From positions 682,001-746,000 of the forward strand of contig NZ_JAPZVN010000001.1 in NCBI RefSeq assembly GCF_027533845.1: a stretch of 64,000 nucleotides of DNA, in the 5' to 3' direction. This DNA comes from Streptomyces sp. RPT161. GTDB taxonomy: Bacteria > Actinomycetota > Actinomycetes > Streptomycetales > Streptomycetaceae. Below the pieces are notes generated by a model that had not been told where the DNA came from, ran no database searches, and worked only from the letters and a program-made list of their open reading frames with translations. This document shows positions 28,755 to 38,852 of the stretch, in pieces; within the stretch, counting starts at the first letter, position 1, and each line of letters begins with the position of its first letter. The translations under genes and the position numbers were made by a program.

Positions 28755-29336
28755 GTGACCGCCGACCTGATGGACAGGACCGAGATGGCCGAGAGCGACC
28801 AGACCCCTTTGGACGCCCTGTTCGAGCAGCTGGAGCCAGTCCCCGAGGGCTACAGGGTTGAGATTGTCGAGGGGGCCGTCTACATGTCGCCGCAACGGGC
28901 TGCGCACTGGGAGATCATCCTGGATATCGTCGAGCAACTGCGGGCGAAGTACTCCAGGAAGCAGATTCGTTCCGACGTCCGGATGGACTTCCCCGGCGAA
29001 ATGAACGGGTTCTGTCCAGATGTGGCAGTGCTCCGCAAGGACGCCCAGCCCACCAAAAAGGGCCACCCGCGATACCAAGATGTCGAGTTCGTTGCCGAGG
29101 TGATCTCCAGGAACACCGCGAACAACGACTACGGGTCGAAGAAGGCCACGTACGCGACGGCTGGCGTCCCCGTCTACCTCATCGCCGACCCGTATACCGG
29201 CACGTGCCACCTCTTCACCCAGCCCAAGGACGGCGCCTACCTCAGCGAACTCACCGCCGCCTTCGGCGTGCCCGTCGACCTCACCGACACCGTCATCGGA
29301 CTGACCCTTACCACCGCCGAGTTCCCCCGCGACTGA
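28755..29336 (+). CDS. Uma2 family (DUF820) nuclease-like protein
   Basis: The 193-residue protein has the Uma2 PD-(D/E)xK-like layout. VEIVEGAVYMSP comes first, then RSDVRMDF, CPDVAVLRKD (the conserved Asp), and EFVAEVISRNTANNDYGSKKATYATAGVPVYLIADP, in which the E...K pair completes the site. The family is very common in Streptomyces and cyanobacteria; nuclease activity is predicted from fold only. GTG 28755 is preferred because GGGAGGAG lies seven bases upstream; GTG 28713 is a longer option. Confidence 0.82.
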   Translation: MTADLMDRTEMAESDQTPLDALFEQLEPVPEGYRVEIVEGAVYMSPQRAAHWEIILDIVEQLRAKYSRKQIRSDVRMDFPGEMNGFCPDVAVLRKDAQPTKKGHPRYQDVEFVAEVISRNTANNDYGSKKATYATAGVPVYLIADPYTGTCHLFTQPKDGAYLSELTAAFGVPVDLTDTVIGLTLTTAEFPRD

Positions 29337-29344
29337 ACAAATCA

Positions 29345-29385
29345 CTGGGCCCCGCCACCGGCAACGTGCCGACGGCGGGGCCCAG
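29345..29385. terminator. Bidirectional terminator
   Basis: A perfect 12-bp stem (29345-29356 against 29374-29385) with a 17-base loop lies between the convergent Uma2 and mdh genes. Confidence 0.75.
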
Positions 29386-29399
29386 TTGGTGTCTGCGGC

Positions 29400-30491
<1,092 letters not shown>

Positions 30492-30550
30492 TCAGGCTAT
30501 CGGACCTAGGGCGCGTCGAACCCTCGGGAGGGTGTGGCCCGGGTCACCGC

Positions 30551-31159
30551 TTACGGGTGTCCTTCGTCCGGGTGTGCTTCGGGGTGCGCGCAGACCCGTC
30601 CGTCACGGGCGGCGAGGCAGGCTTCCACGGCCTCGCCGCGCGTGTCCGGGATCATCGGGGTGAACGCCCGTACCCCGGTGCCCTGGGCGTTCTGCCACCG
30701 TACGTCGCCGTGCGCGCCGCGCACCTCGATGGCGTCGCTCGCCCGGGGATCGCGCAGCAGCGCCCAGGCGGCCCGGCAGCGGGTGCTGACCCGCAGGTCG
30801 ACCTCGCGCCCGGCGAGCCACGCGGACGCCGTGGTCACCGCGTCGTCGGCGCACAGCGTGACGTCCGGGTCCAGACCGGCGCAGCTGCGGCCCTGGCAGA
30901 ACGGCGGCGCGACCTCGGTGGCGGTGGAGTTGGGCACCGCGCCGACGAGGAGCAGCACGGCGCCCACGGCGAGGGCCACCGCGCCCGCGGCCAGCGCCGT
31001 CCAGACGGCCAGCTCCAGTCGGCTGCGGGTGGGTTCGGGCCACGGCTGTTCCGGTTCCCCCGGCTGCCCCCGCGCGGGCTGACCGAATCCTGCTCCCTCA
31101 CACGAGGGACATTCCGGGTGGCCGGCCGGATTGGTCGGGTCGTCGGTCAGGCGGCTCAC
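30551..31159 (-). CDS. DUF2690 domain protein with membrane anchor
   Basis: The 202-residue protein has a cytoplasmic Pro-rich N-terminus with CPSC (residues 17-20). One membrane helix follows (about 50-75, LAVWTALAAGAVALAVGAVLL). An extracytoplasmic DUF2690 domain contains paired Cys (FCQGRSCAG, VTLCADD, STRCRAAW). DUF2690 domains are secreted actinobacterial modules of unknown role. The GTG start overlaps the stop of the upstream peptidoglycan-binding gene by 4 bases (GTGA), so the two are translationally coupled. Confidence 0.72.
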   Translation of the reverse strand: MSRLTDDPTNPAGHPECPSCEGAGFGQPARGQPGEPEQPWPEPTRSRLELAVWTALAAGAVALAVGAVLLLVGAVPNSTATEVAPPFCQGRSCAGLDPDVTLCADDAVTTASAWLAGREVDLRVSTRCRAAWALLRDPRASDAIEVRGAHGDVRWQNAQGTGVRAFTPMIPDTRGEAVEACLAARDGRVCAHPEAHPDEGHP

Positions 31160-31812
31160 GCGCGCAACCGCACCCAGGTGTCCTTGCCCACCACACCGTC
31201 CGCCGGGAGGCGGTGGGTCCTCTGGTAGGCCTTGACGGCGTCCGCGGTGCGCCGCCCGAAGTGACCGTTGACCGTGCCGGTGTCCACCCGCTGGCGCCGC
31301 AACAGGCACTGGATCTCGGTGACTTGGGGACCGTTCGCGCCCTCGCCCACCACGTCCGTGCTGGTCTGCACGTAACCGGCGTAGTGGCGGCCGTCCTGCA
31401 CCTTGTCGTGGCACGGGAAGCCGGGCAGCTCGCCCGCCGCCCCCGTACCGGTGTCCCGCTGCGCGCCGGGCAGCAGCGCGTAGCCGCTGGCCAGGCCCCC
31501 GCCGAGCACCACGATCGCCACGGCCGCGGCGAGCACCGCGCGGCGCTGGCGGGACCGGCGCTCGGAGACCAGCGGCGCGGTGAAGTCCTCGAAGCCGACG
31601 AAGGGTTCGCGGCCCCACACCGGCGGATCGACGCTCGCACCACGGGCCGCGGTCTCCCACAGCTCGACCAGCCGCAGCGTGTCACCTCCCGCCAACGCGC
31701 CCCGCGGCGCGACCATTCGCCGTGGCGGGCGGTCCTTGGTGCCGCGGGTGTACCGCACCAGCTCGCGTAGCTGGGCCTCAAGGCCGTCCGGTAACGGCTG
31801 CCAACGTGCCAT
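31156..31812 (-). CDS. Membrane protein with peptidoglycan-binding domain and shortened HTH
   Basis: The 218-residue product (ATG 31812, GGAGAGG upstream) starts MARWQPLPDGLEAQLRELVRY. That resembles Streptomyces proteins which begin with an XRE HTH, but after KDR the next residues (PPRRMVAPRGALAG...LWETA) match the end of that HTH module. About 28 residues of the helix-turn-helix core therefore appear to be missing in frame. A single membrane helix (about 91-114) follows, then a PG_binding_1 domain (about 160-215) outside. It likely senses or binds the cell wall; loss of DNA binding is inference. It is co-transcribed with the DUF2690 gene. Confidence 0.7.
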   Translation of the reverse strand: MARWQPLPDGLEAQLRELVRYTRGTKDRPPRRMVAPRGALAGGDTLRLVELWETAARGASVDPPVWGREPFVGFEDFTAPLVSERRSRQRRAVLAAAVAIVVLGGGLASGYALLPGAQRDTGTGAAGELPGFPCHDKVQDGRHYAGYVQTSTDVVGEGANGPQVTEIQCLLRRQRVDTGTVNGHFGRRTADAVKAYQRTHRLPADGVVGKDTWVRLRA

Positions 31813-31943
31813 GCCTCTCCCCCGCCCATCTATGCAACGCGTCCCCCGATGGGAATCACCCCACACGGTGATTACCCCAAGCCATGCCTGTCAGGCAGCG
31901 GTTGGTCGCAACGCGTCGCGTCAGCCATAGCATTCCGGCCAGA

Positions 31944-33164
31944 TCAGGCGAGAGCGAGCCGCGCCCTCAGGTGCTCGTCGATCGCGGCGAGGAACTCCTC
32001 GGTGGTCAGCCACGGTTGGTCGGGGGAGATCAGCAGCGCCAGGTCCTTGGTCATCTGGCCGCCCTCGACGGTCCACACGCAGACCCGCTCCAGGGTGTGC
32101 GCGAAGTCGCTGACCCCGGGGGTGCCGTCCAGCTTGCCGCGGTGGGCCAGGCCGCGGGTCCAGGCGAAGATCGAGGCGATCGGGTTGGTGGAGGTCGGCC
32201 TGCCGCGCTGGTACTGGCGGTAGTGGCGGGTGACGGTGCCGTGCGCGGCCTCGGCCTCCACGGTCCGGCCGTCCGGTGTCATCAGCACCGAGGTCATCAG
32301 GCCGAGCGAGCCGAAGCCCTGCGCCACGATGTCGGACTGCACGTCGCCGTCGTAGTTCTTGCACGCCCACACGTAGCCGCCCTCCCACTTCAGGGCGGCG
32401 GCGACCATGTCGTCGATCAGCCGGTGCTCGTAGGTCAGCCCGGCCCTGCCGAAGTCGTCGCGGAACTCGGTGTCGAAGACCTCCTGGAAGATGTCCTTGA
32501 AGCGTCCGTCGTACTTCTTCAGGATCGTGTTCTTCGTGGACAGGTAGACCGGGAAGCCGCGGTCCAGGCCGTAGCGGAACGACGCCCGCGCGAAGTCGCG
32601 GATCGAGGCGTCCAGGTTGTACATCGACAGCGCCACACCGGCCCCGGGGAACTCGTAGACCTCAAGCTCCACCGGGTCCGAGCCGTCCTTCGGCGTGAAG
32701 GTCATGGTGAGGGTTCCCTGGCCGGGAACCTTGAGGTCGGTGGCGCGGTACTGGTCGCCGAAGGCGTGGCGGCCGACCACGATCGGCCTGGTCCAGCCCG
32801 GGACGAGCCGGGGGACGTTGGCGATGATGATCGGCTCGCGGAAGATCACGCCACCGAGGATGTTGCGGATGGTGCCGTTGGGAGACCGGTACATCTCCTT
32901 GAGGCCGAACTCGTCGACCCGGGCCTCGTCCGGGGTGATGGTGGCGCACTTGACGCCGACGCCGTACTTCTTGATCGCGTTGGCGGCGTCCACGGTGACC
33001 TGGTCACGGGTGGCGTCGCGGTGCTCGATGCCCAGGTCGAAGTACTTCAGCTCGATGTCGAGGTACGGCAGGATCAACTGGTCCTTGATGAACCGCCAGA
33101 TGATCCGGGTCATCTCGTCGCCGTCCAGCTCGACCACGGGACGGGCGACCTTGATCTTGGCCAT
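31944..33164 (-). CDS. icd: Isocitrate dehydrogenase (NADP, dimeric type)
   Basis: The 406-residue protein is the class II dimeric NADP-dependent enzyme. [14 protein letters not shown] opens it, [20 protein letters not shown] carries substrate-binding residues, and [10 protein letters not shown]-like [20 protein letters not shown] carries the metal aspartates. It oxidises isocitrate to 2-oxoglutarate in the TCA cycle. ATG 33164 fits the conserved MAKIKV start. It lies downstream of the DUF3017 and folD genes on the same strand, 40 bases after DUF3017, and may share their transcript. Confidence 0.96.
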   Translation of the reverse strand: MAKIKVARPVVELDGDEMTRIIWRFIKDQLILPYLDIELKYFDLGIEHRDATRDQVTVDAANAIKKYGVGVKCATITPDEARVDEFGLKEMYRSPNGTIRNILGGVIFREPIIIANVPRLVPGWTRPIVVGRHAFGDQYRATDLKVPGQGTLTMTFTPKDGSDPVELEVYEFPGAGVALSMYNLDASIRDFARASFRYGLDRGFPVYLSTKNTILKKYDGRFKDIFQEVFDTEFRDDFGRAGLTYEHRLIDDMVAAALKWEGGYVWACKNYDGDVQSDIVAQGFGSLGLMTSVLMTPDGRTVEAEAAHGTVTRHYRQYQRGRPTSTNPIASIFAWTRGLAHRGKLDGTPGVSDFAHTLERVCVWTVEGGQMTKDLALLISPDQPWLTTEEFLAAIDEHLRARLALA

Positions 33165-33204
33165 GGCGCCGCTTCCGTTTCCACTTCCCCCGTTCCATGG
33201 AACG

Positions 33205-33831
33205 TCAGCGGACGGCGAAGTGCACGATGTCGTCCAGGAAGGGCAGGTGCAGGATCGGCTTCGGCTGGATCATCAGGGCCAGCAGCACGATGGCGGAGCC
33301 CAGCCCGCCGTAGGTGATCAGGTCGGTGAAACGGCTGCGGACGGCGAGCATGCCGACCTCGGGCAGCAGCCAGCGCAGCACCGCGCCCAGCAGCAGGCAC
33401 GCGCCCACCAGGATCAGCCCGACCCGGAAACCGCCCGCGGCCGTGATGGCCAGGCCGAGGGCGACCCCGCCCAACACGGTCAGCAGCGGCCACTGCCGGG
33501 CCGGGGCCGGAGCCGCCCCGCCGGCGGCCCGGCCGCCGCCCTCGGGGCGCGCGGTGTCCTGGGTGACCTCGGGGAAGCGGTGGGACGGCGCGGCCGCCTT
33601 GGCGGCGGGCTTGCCGGTGGCTCGGCCCGCGGTGCCGTTCGCCTTGGCGCCCGCGCCGTTCGCCTTCGCGGCCGTGCCGTTCGCCTTCGCGGCCGTGCCG
33701 TTGGCGTCGGCGCCCGCGCCGTCGGGCTGCTTGGCGGCGGCGGTGTCCTTCAGCTTCGCGGCGGTGCCGTTCGCCTTGGCGCCCGCGCCGTTCGACCCGG
33801 GGGCTGCCCCCCGGGGATCTGTTCCGGCCAC
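33205..33831 (-). CDS. DUF3017 membrane protein with repeat-rich N-terminus
   Basis: The 208-residue protein has a low-complexity first half made of heptapeptide-like units (AKANGTA and variants, about residues 15-75). Three hydrophobic segments of the DUF3017 domain follow (about 110-200, [21 protein letters not shown] onwards). The family is actinobacterial, sits beside folD in Streptomyces, and has no known function. GTG 33831 has AGAGGGG seven bases upstream. It starts 16 bases after the folD stop, so they form an operon. Confidence 0.82.
   Translation of the reverse strand: MAGTDPRGAAPGSNGAGAKANGTAAKLKDTAAAKQPDGAGADANGTAAKANGTAAKANGAGAKANGTAGRATGKPAAKAAAPSHRFPEVTQDTARPEGGGRAAGGAAPAPARQWPLLTVLGGVALGLAITAAGGFRVGLILVGACLLLGAVLRWLLPEVGMLAVRSRFTDLITYGGLGSAIVLLALMIQPKPILHLPFLDDIVHFAVR
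33637..33799 (-). repeat. 21-bp tandem repeats inside the DUF3017 gene
   Basis: Near-identical 21-bp units encode AKANGTA-type heptapeptides; two adjacent copies at 33658-33699 are almost exact and flanking copies are degenerate. The array is a likely site of copy-number change between strains. Confidence 0.7.
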
Positions 33832-33847
33832 GAGGGACCCCTCTCCG

Positions 33848-34711
33848 TCAGTGCGCGGCGTCGGCCGCCCGCTCGGCCGCTTCCACGACGTTCTGGACCA
33901 GCAGGGCGCGGGTCATCGGGCCCACACCACCCGGGTTCGGCGACAGCCAGGCGGCCACCTCACGTACGCCGGGGTGCACATCGCCGACGATCTTGCCGTT
34001 CTCGTCCCGGCTGACGCCGACGTCCAGCACGGCGGCGCCCGGCTTGACGTCCTCCGGCTTGACCAGGTGCGGCACGCCCGCCGCCGCCACGATGATGTCC
34101 GCCTGGCGCAGCAGGCCCGGCAGGTCCCGGGTGCCGGTGTGGCACAGGGTCACGGTGGCGTTCTCGGAGCGCCGGGTGAGCAGCAGGCCGATGGAGCGGC
34201 CGACGGTGATGCCCCGGCCGACGACGACCACGTGCGCGCCGTTGATCTCCACGCCGTGCCGGCGCAGCAGCTCCACGATGCCGTTGGGGGTGCACGGCAG
34301 CGGCCCGGTCTCGTTGAGCACCAGGCGGCCCAGGCTCATCGGGTGCAGGCCGTCCGCGTCCTTGGCCGGGTCCATCAGCTGCAGCACGCGGTTGGTGTCG
34401 ATGCCCTTGGGCAACGGCAGTTGGACGATGTAGCCGGTGCACGCCGGGTTCTCGTTGAGCTCCCGTACGACCGCCTCGATCTCCTCCTGGGTGGCGGTGG
34501 CGGGCAGCTCGCGCTGGATGGAGGCGATGCCCACCTCCGCGCAGTCGCGGTGCTTTCCGTTGACGTACCAGCGGCTGCCCGGGTCGTCACCGACCAGCAG
34601 GGTGCCCAGGCCGGGCGTGACGCCCTGGGCCTTGAGCGCCTTGACGCGCTCGGCTAGCTCGGACTTGATCGCGGCGGCGGTGGCCTTGCCATCGAGAATC
34701 TGGGCGGTCAT
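33848..34711 (-). CDS. folD: Methylenetetrahydrofolate dehydrogenase/cyclohydrolase
   Basis: The 287-residue bifunctional enzyme has the FolD signatures. These are the catalytic segment with Tyr and Lys in [34 protein letters not shown], and [16 protein letters not shown] for NADP binding. [14 protein letters not shown] closes it. It interconverts 5,10-methylene-THF and 10-formyl-THF, feeding the PurH and PurN reactions encoded 1-3 kb away. ATG 34711 matches the family start. I looked for a ZTP riboswitch upstream and did not see one. Confidence 0.96.
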   Translation of the reverse strand: MTAQILDGKATAAAIKSELAERVKALKAQGVTPGLGTLLVGDDPGSRWYVNGKHRDCAEVGIASIQRELPATATQEEIEAVVRELNENPACTGYIVQLPLPKGIDTNRVLQLMDPAKDADGLHPMSLGRLVLNETGPLPCTPNGIVELLRRHGVEINGAHVVVVGRGITVGRSIGLLLTRRSENATVTLCHTGTRDLPGLLRQADIIVAAAGVPHLVKPEDVKPGAAVLDVGVSRDENGKIVGDVHPGVREVAAWLSPNPGGVGPMTRALLVQNVVEAAERAADAAH

Positions 34712-34940
34712 GCTCCCATCCTCGCGGATGCGGCCCGCCGTGAACCAATCCGGACCAGATCCGTCCGGTCATTCACCGTAATTCCCCACATACCGGCTGG
34801 CCCAGTGGGTGCTGTCTGGACATGGCCCGCCGGGTGCTAGAACCATGGGGTCGCTGGACCACGGGGGAACAGGGTGCTCAATCATGCCCGGATCTTTCAT
34901 GGTCCGGTTCGTCCCCGCTTCTCGTTGTAAGGACTGTTAC

Positions 34941-35723
34941 GTGAGCTACCCGCCCGGACCCCAGGACCCGTACGGCCAGCCGCCGCAGCAGCCGTACGGC
35001 TACCCGCAGCAGCAGCCTCCGGGCCAGCCGCAGTACGGCTACCCGCAGCAGCCGCCGCAAGGACAGCCTCCGTACGGCTACCCGCAGCAGCCGGGCTACC
35101 AGCAGCAGCCGGGGTACGACCCGAACTCCGCGCCGTACGGCTACCCGCCGCAGGCGCCGGGCACGGTCCAGGCCAACAACGGGTACATCAACATCGCCTA
35201 CCTGGGCACCGTCCAGGTCGCCACGATGGGCCAGCGCTTCCTGGCCCGGCTGATCGACGGCCTGGTCGCCGGGATCGTGATCACCATCGTCATGTTCGCG
35301 GGCATGGCCAGCGCGATGGGCGTCGCGCACAGCAACAAGGACTGCTCGGTCTACACCTACGGCACGCCCGAGTACTCGCAGTGCCTGAACGACAACCTCA
35401 ACGCGGGCTCCGGCGTCATCGCGGTGATGTTCGCCTTCATCGGCACGTTCGCGCTGTTCGCGCTGCTCTACGAGTGGCTGATGATCTCGTTCCTCGGTGC
35501 CACGCTGGGCAAGATGGCGATGGGCCTGAAGGTGGTCAAGGAGTCCAACGGCCAGGCCCCGGGCCTGGGCGGCGGCTTCATCCGCTACATCATCCCGATC
35601 GTCGGCGTCTTCCTGTGCTACATCGGCGCGCTGCTGGTGTACCTGTCGCCGTTCTTCGACAACTCCGGCAAGCTCCAGGGCTGGCACGACCGCGCGGCCG
35701 GAACCGTGGTCGTCAAGAAGTAG
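34941..35723 (+). CDS. RDD family membrane protein with Pro/Gln/Tyr-rich N-terminus
   Basis: From GTG 34941 (AAGGA upstream) the product is 260 residues. The first ~75 are a low-complexity repeat of PYGYPQQ-like units. An RDD domain follows with three or four membrane segments: RFLARLIDGLVAGIVITIV carries the R...D part of the motif and GWHDRAAGTVVV ends the domain. Such repeat tails are common on actinobacterial RDD proteins; the function is unknown, possibly ion or solute exchange. It is divergent from folD and has its own terminator. Confidence 0.85.
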   Translation: MSYPPGPQDPYGQPPQQPYGYPQQQPPGQPQYGYPQQPPQGQPPYGYPQQPGYQQQPGYDPNSAPYGYPPQAPGTVQANNGYINIAYLGTVQVATMGQRFLARLIDGLVAGIVITIVMFAGMASAMGVAHSNKDCSVYTYGTPEYSQCLNDNLNAGSGVIAVMFAFIGTFALFALLYEWLMISFLGATLGKMAMGLKVVKESNGQAPGLGGGFIRYIIPIVGVFLCYIGALLVYLSPFFDNSGKLQGWHDRAAGTVVVKK

Positions 35724-35735
35724 CGCGTGAACCCC

Positions 35736-35767
35736 AAGGGGCGGCCCGCGACCGCGGGCCGCCCCTT
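35736..35767. terminator. Bidirectional terminator
   Basis: A perfect 14-bp stem (35736-35749 against 35754-35767) with a 4-base loop lies between the convergent RDD and purH genes. Confidence 0.88.
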
Positions 35768-35796
35768 ACGCGTTGGCGGCTTCTTCCTGGTCGGCG

Positions 35797-37350
35797 TCAG
35801 TGGAAGAAGTGCCGCGTGCCGGTGAGGTACATCGTGACGCCCGCCTTGCGCGCCGCCTCGATCACCGCCTCGTCGCGCACCGAACCGCCCGGCTGCGCAA
35901 CGGCCTTGACGCCCGCCTCGGTCAACACCTCAAGCCCGTCGGGGAACGGGAAGAACGCGTCCGACGCCGCGTACGAGCCCGCCGCGCGCTCGGCGCCCGC
36001 CCGCTGCACCGCCAGCCGCGCCGAGTCGACGCGGTTGACCTGGCCCATGCCGACGCCGACCGTCGCGCCGTCCTTGGCCAGCAGGATCGCGTTCGACTTC
36101 ACCGCGCGACAGGCCCGCCAGGCGAAGGCCAACTCCCGCAGGGCCGCCTCGTCCAGCGGATCGCCGGTGGCCAGCGTCCAGTTGGCCGGGTCGTCGCCGT
36201 CCGCCTGCAACAGGTCCTTGACCTGCATCAGCAGACCGCCCTCGATCCGCCGGAACTCCCGCCGCTCACACGGCTGGTGGGCACAGCGCAGCACCCGGAT
36301 GTTCTTCTTCCGGGACAGCACCTCGACCGCGCCGTCCTCGTAGCCGGGCGCGATGATGACCTCGGTGAAGATCTCCGCGACCTGCTCGGCCAGCGCCACG
36401 CTCACCGGCCGGTTGACCGCGATCACGCCGCCGAACGCGGAGAGCGGGTCACAGGCGTGCGCCTTGCGGTGCGCCTCGGCGACGTCCGAACCAATCGCGA
36501 TGCCACAGGGGTTGGCGTGCTTGATGATTGCCACGCACGGCTCGTCGTGGTCGTAGGCGGCGCGGCGGGCGGCCTCGGTGTCGACGTAGTTGTTGTACGA
36601 CATCTCCTTGCCGTGCAACTGCTCCGCCTGCGCCAGGCCGGGGGTGCCGTCGGTGTAGAGGGCGGCGCCCTGGTGCGGGTTCTCGCCGTAGCGCAGCACG
36701 TTCTTGCGCTCGAAGGCGGCGCCCAGGAACTCCGGGAAGGCGGTGTCCTGGTCGGCGGCGTAGTCGGTGGCGAACCAGTTGGCCACCGCCACGTCGTAGG
36801 CGGCGGTGTGCGCGAACGCCTCGGCGGCCAGCTTCCTGCGGGCGGCCAGGTCGAAGCCGCCGTCCGCCGCGGCCTTCAACACCTCTTCGTAGTGGGCCGG
36901 GTTGACGACCACCGCGACCGACGGATGGTTCTTGGCGGCGGCGCGGACCATCGAGGGGCCGCCGATGTCGATCTGCTCCACGCACTCGTCCTGCGAGGCG
37001 CCGGAGGCGACGGTCTCCCGGAACGGGTACAGGTTGACCACCACCAGCTCGAACGGGGCGACGCCCAGCTCGGCGAGTTGCTCGCGGTGCGACTCCAGCC
37101 GCTGGTCGGCCAGGATGCCCGCGTGGATCCTCGGGTGCAGGGTCTTGACCCGGCCGTCCAGGCACTCGGGGAAGCCGGTCAGCTCCTGGACCGGGGTGAC
37201 CGGCACCCCGGCGTCGGCGATCTTCTTCGCGGTCGATCCGGTGGAGACCAGCTCGACCCCGGCCGCGTGCAGCCCTCGGGCCAGTTCCTCAAGGCCGGTC
37301 TTGTCGTAGACGCTGACCAGGGCCCGTCGGATGGGGCGCTTCGTACTCAC
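35797..37350 (-). CDS. purH: AICAR transformylase/IMP cyclohydrolase
   Basis: The 517-residue bifunctional enzyme has the MGS-like IMP cyclohydrolase domain at the N-terminus (residues 8-150; [29 protein letters not shown]). The AICARFT domain follows ([35 protein letters not shown]). It performs the last two steps of IMP synthesis and uses 10-formyl-THF. GTG 37350 overlaps the purN stop by 4 bases, so purN-purH is one operon. Confidence 0.96.
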   Translation of the reverse strand: MSTKRPIRRALVSVYDKTGLEELARGLHAAGVELVSTGSTAKKIADAGVPVTPVQELTGFPECLDGRVKTLHPRIHAGILADQRLESHREQLAELGVAPFELVVVNLYPFRETVASGASQDECVEQIDIGGPSMVRAAAKNHPSVAVVVNPAHYEEVLKAAADGGFDLAARRKLAAEAFAHTAAYDVAVANWFATDYAADQDTAFPEFLGAAFERKNVLRYGENPHQGAALYTDGTPGLAQAEQLHGKEMSYNNYVDTEAARRAAYDHDEPCVAIIKHANPCGIAIGSDVAEAHRKAHACDPLSAFGGVIAVNRPVSVALAEQVAEIFTEVIIAPGYEDGAVEVLSRKKNIRVLRCAHQPCERREFRRIEGGLLMQVKDLLQADGDDPANWTLATGDPLDEAALRELAFAWRACRAVKSNAILLAKDGATVGVGMGQVNRVDSARLAVQRAGAERAAGSYAASDAFFPFPDGLEVLTEAGVKAVAQPGGSVRDEAVIEAARKAGVTMYLTGTRHFFH

Positions 37351-37985
37351 GGGACGATGACCTTTCTTCCCTCAATGCGGTAGCCGTCGCGGGCGATCCG
37401 CCCGACGACCTCGACGAGCAGCCGTCGCTCGACTTCCTTGATGCGCTCGTGCAGCGTGTCCTCGTCGTCCTCGTCCCGGACCTCGACCGCGCGCTGCGCG
37501 ATGATCGGGCCGGTGTCGACGCCGTCGTCGACGAAGTGGACGGTGCAGCCGGTGACCTTGGCGCCGTACGCGAGAGCGTCCCGGACCCCGTGGGTGCCGG
37601 GGAAACTGGGCAGCAGCGCCGGGTGGGTGTTGATCACCCGGCCGCCGAAGCGGCCCAGGAACTCCTTGCCCAGGATCTTCATGAAGCCCGCCGAGACGAC
37701 CAGGTCCGGCTGGTACCCGGCGACCGCCTCAGCCAGCGCGAGGTCCCAGGCGGCGCGGTCCTCGTGGTCCTTGACCCGGCAGACGAAGGTGGGCAGCCCG
37801 GCCCGCTCGGCCCGCTCCAGACCGGCGATGCCCTCCCGGTCGGCGCCCACCGCCACGATCCGCGCCTTGTACCCGGGGTCACGGGCGATGGCGTCGAGCA
37901 GGGCCTGGAGGTTGGTGCCGGAACCGGAGACCAGGACGACCAGGCGGCACGGGCGGGCGGACGGTACGGACTCGGCGGGGGCCAC
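37347..37985 (-). CDS. purN: Phosphoribosylglycinamide formyltransferase
   Basis: The 212-residue enzyme starts at GTG 37985. [18 protein letters not shown] holds the phosphate loop. The catalytic Asn, His and Asp lie in [21 protein letters not shown] and [14 protein letters not shown]. It formylates GAR using 10-formyl-THF in purine synthesis. A longer reading to 38225 crosses the promoter region of the divergent gene and is rejected. It is the first gene of the purN-purH operon. Confidence 0.94.
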   Translation of the reverse strand: MAPAESVPSARPCRLVVLVSGSGTNLQALLDAIARDPGYKARIVAVGADREGIAGLERAERAGLPTFVCRVKDHEDRAAWDLALAEAVAGYQPDLVVSAGFMKILGKEFLGRFGGRVINTHPALLPSFPGTHGVRDALAYGAKVTGCTVHFVDDGVDTGPIIAQRAVEVRDEDDEDTLHERIKEVERRLLVEVVGRIARDGYRIEGRKVIVP

Positions 37986-38187
37986 GGCAGGGGTTCTTTC
38001 TCGCGGGACCGTTCGTTTGTGTGGTCGTACAAAACGGAGGGTCCTTGAGATCCAGGGAACCCTACGAAGGCGCCGACCGTCAGCAACGATACCGGCACGG
38101 CGTCCGGCCCCCACGGGGACGGGGGCGACGGAGCCGGGTAGCGTCTGATGACGTGCGACGACGCACGAGGAAGCCGACGGCAAGGGG

Positions 38188-38829
38188 ATGGCGCAACCAA
38201 CCATGAGCAGCGTCCGCATCACCACCTATCGCGATCCGGGCCCCGCCCCGCTCGCGACCCCCGCGCTGCGTGAGCGCCAGGCGCCGTCCGACGAGCAGGA
38301 GCGGGATCCGTTCGCGCCGCCGCCGAAGGGCACGCCGGATCGGCCGTGGCAGCCGAGGAGCGGCCAGGGCGAACGGTGGAGCGACCAGCAGCCGGAGCGT
38401 CACGACCCGTCCAACGGCCAGTTCGGCTCCCGCGGCCCGGTGCGGCCCGAGGGCCCTCGGTTCGATGTGACCGACCCGGCGCAGCGGCGGGCGCGCTACG
38501 CGCTGCTGGCTGGTATGTGGGGGCTGTTCTTCGGGCTGTTCAGCATGGCGCCGGTGGCACTGCTGCTGGGGGTGCTGGCGCTGTACTGGGGGGTCAGCTC
38601 GCTGCGCGCCAAGCCCAAGGAGGGGCAACGGCCGCAGTTCACCGCGGCCTTGAGCGGAATCCTGACGGGCGTCGTGGCGCTGGCGATCGTCGCCGCGAGC
38701 TTCACGTTCCAACTGGCGTACCGGAACTACTACTCGTGCGTCAACGACGCGCTGACGCAGCCCGCGCGGCAGGCTTGCAGCCAGTTGCTGCCCTCGCAAC
38801 TCCGACAGGTCCTCGGAGCTCAGGACTGA
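38188..38829 (+). CDS. Membrane protein of unknown function
   Basis: The 213-residue protein has a disordered, charged N-terminal ~95 residues (Pro, Arg and Gln rich). Two hydrophobic segments follow, about 108-138 (ARYALLAGMWGLFFGLFSM onward) and about 152-177. A short tail holds two Cys (YYSCVNDALTQPARQACSQ). I do not recognise a named family, though position beside purN and a DUF6350 gene is typical of Streptomyces. ATG 38188 follows AAGGGG too closely, so ATG 38203 may be the true start. Confidence 0.65.
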   Translation: MAQPTMSSVRITTYRDPGPAPLATPALRERQAPSDEQERDPFAPPPKGTPDRPWQPRSGQGERWSDQQPERHDPSNGQFGSRGPVRPEGPRFDVTDPAQRRARYALLAGMWGLFFGLFSMAPVALLLGVLALYWGVSSLRAKPKEGQRPQFTAALSGILTGVVALAIVAASFTFQLAYRNYYSCVNDALTQPARQACSQLLPSQLRQVLGAQD

Positions 38830-38852
38830 CGTTTCTCTGCGGCCCGCGAAGG

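Noticed and set aside
25390-29336. A prophage or integrative element
   Set aside because: No integrase, excisionase, replication or structural phage genes and no flanking direct repeats or tRNA site were seen.
34712-34800. A ZTP riboswitch upstream of folD
   Set aside because: The leader lacks the conserved CGTGACTGGCG and GGGGAGCG blocks.
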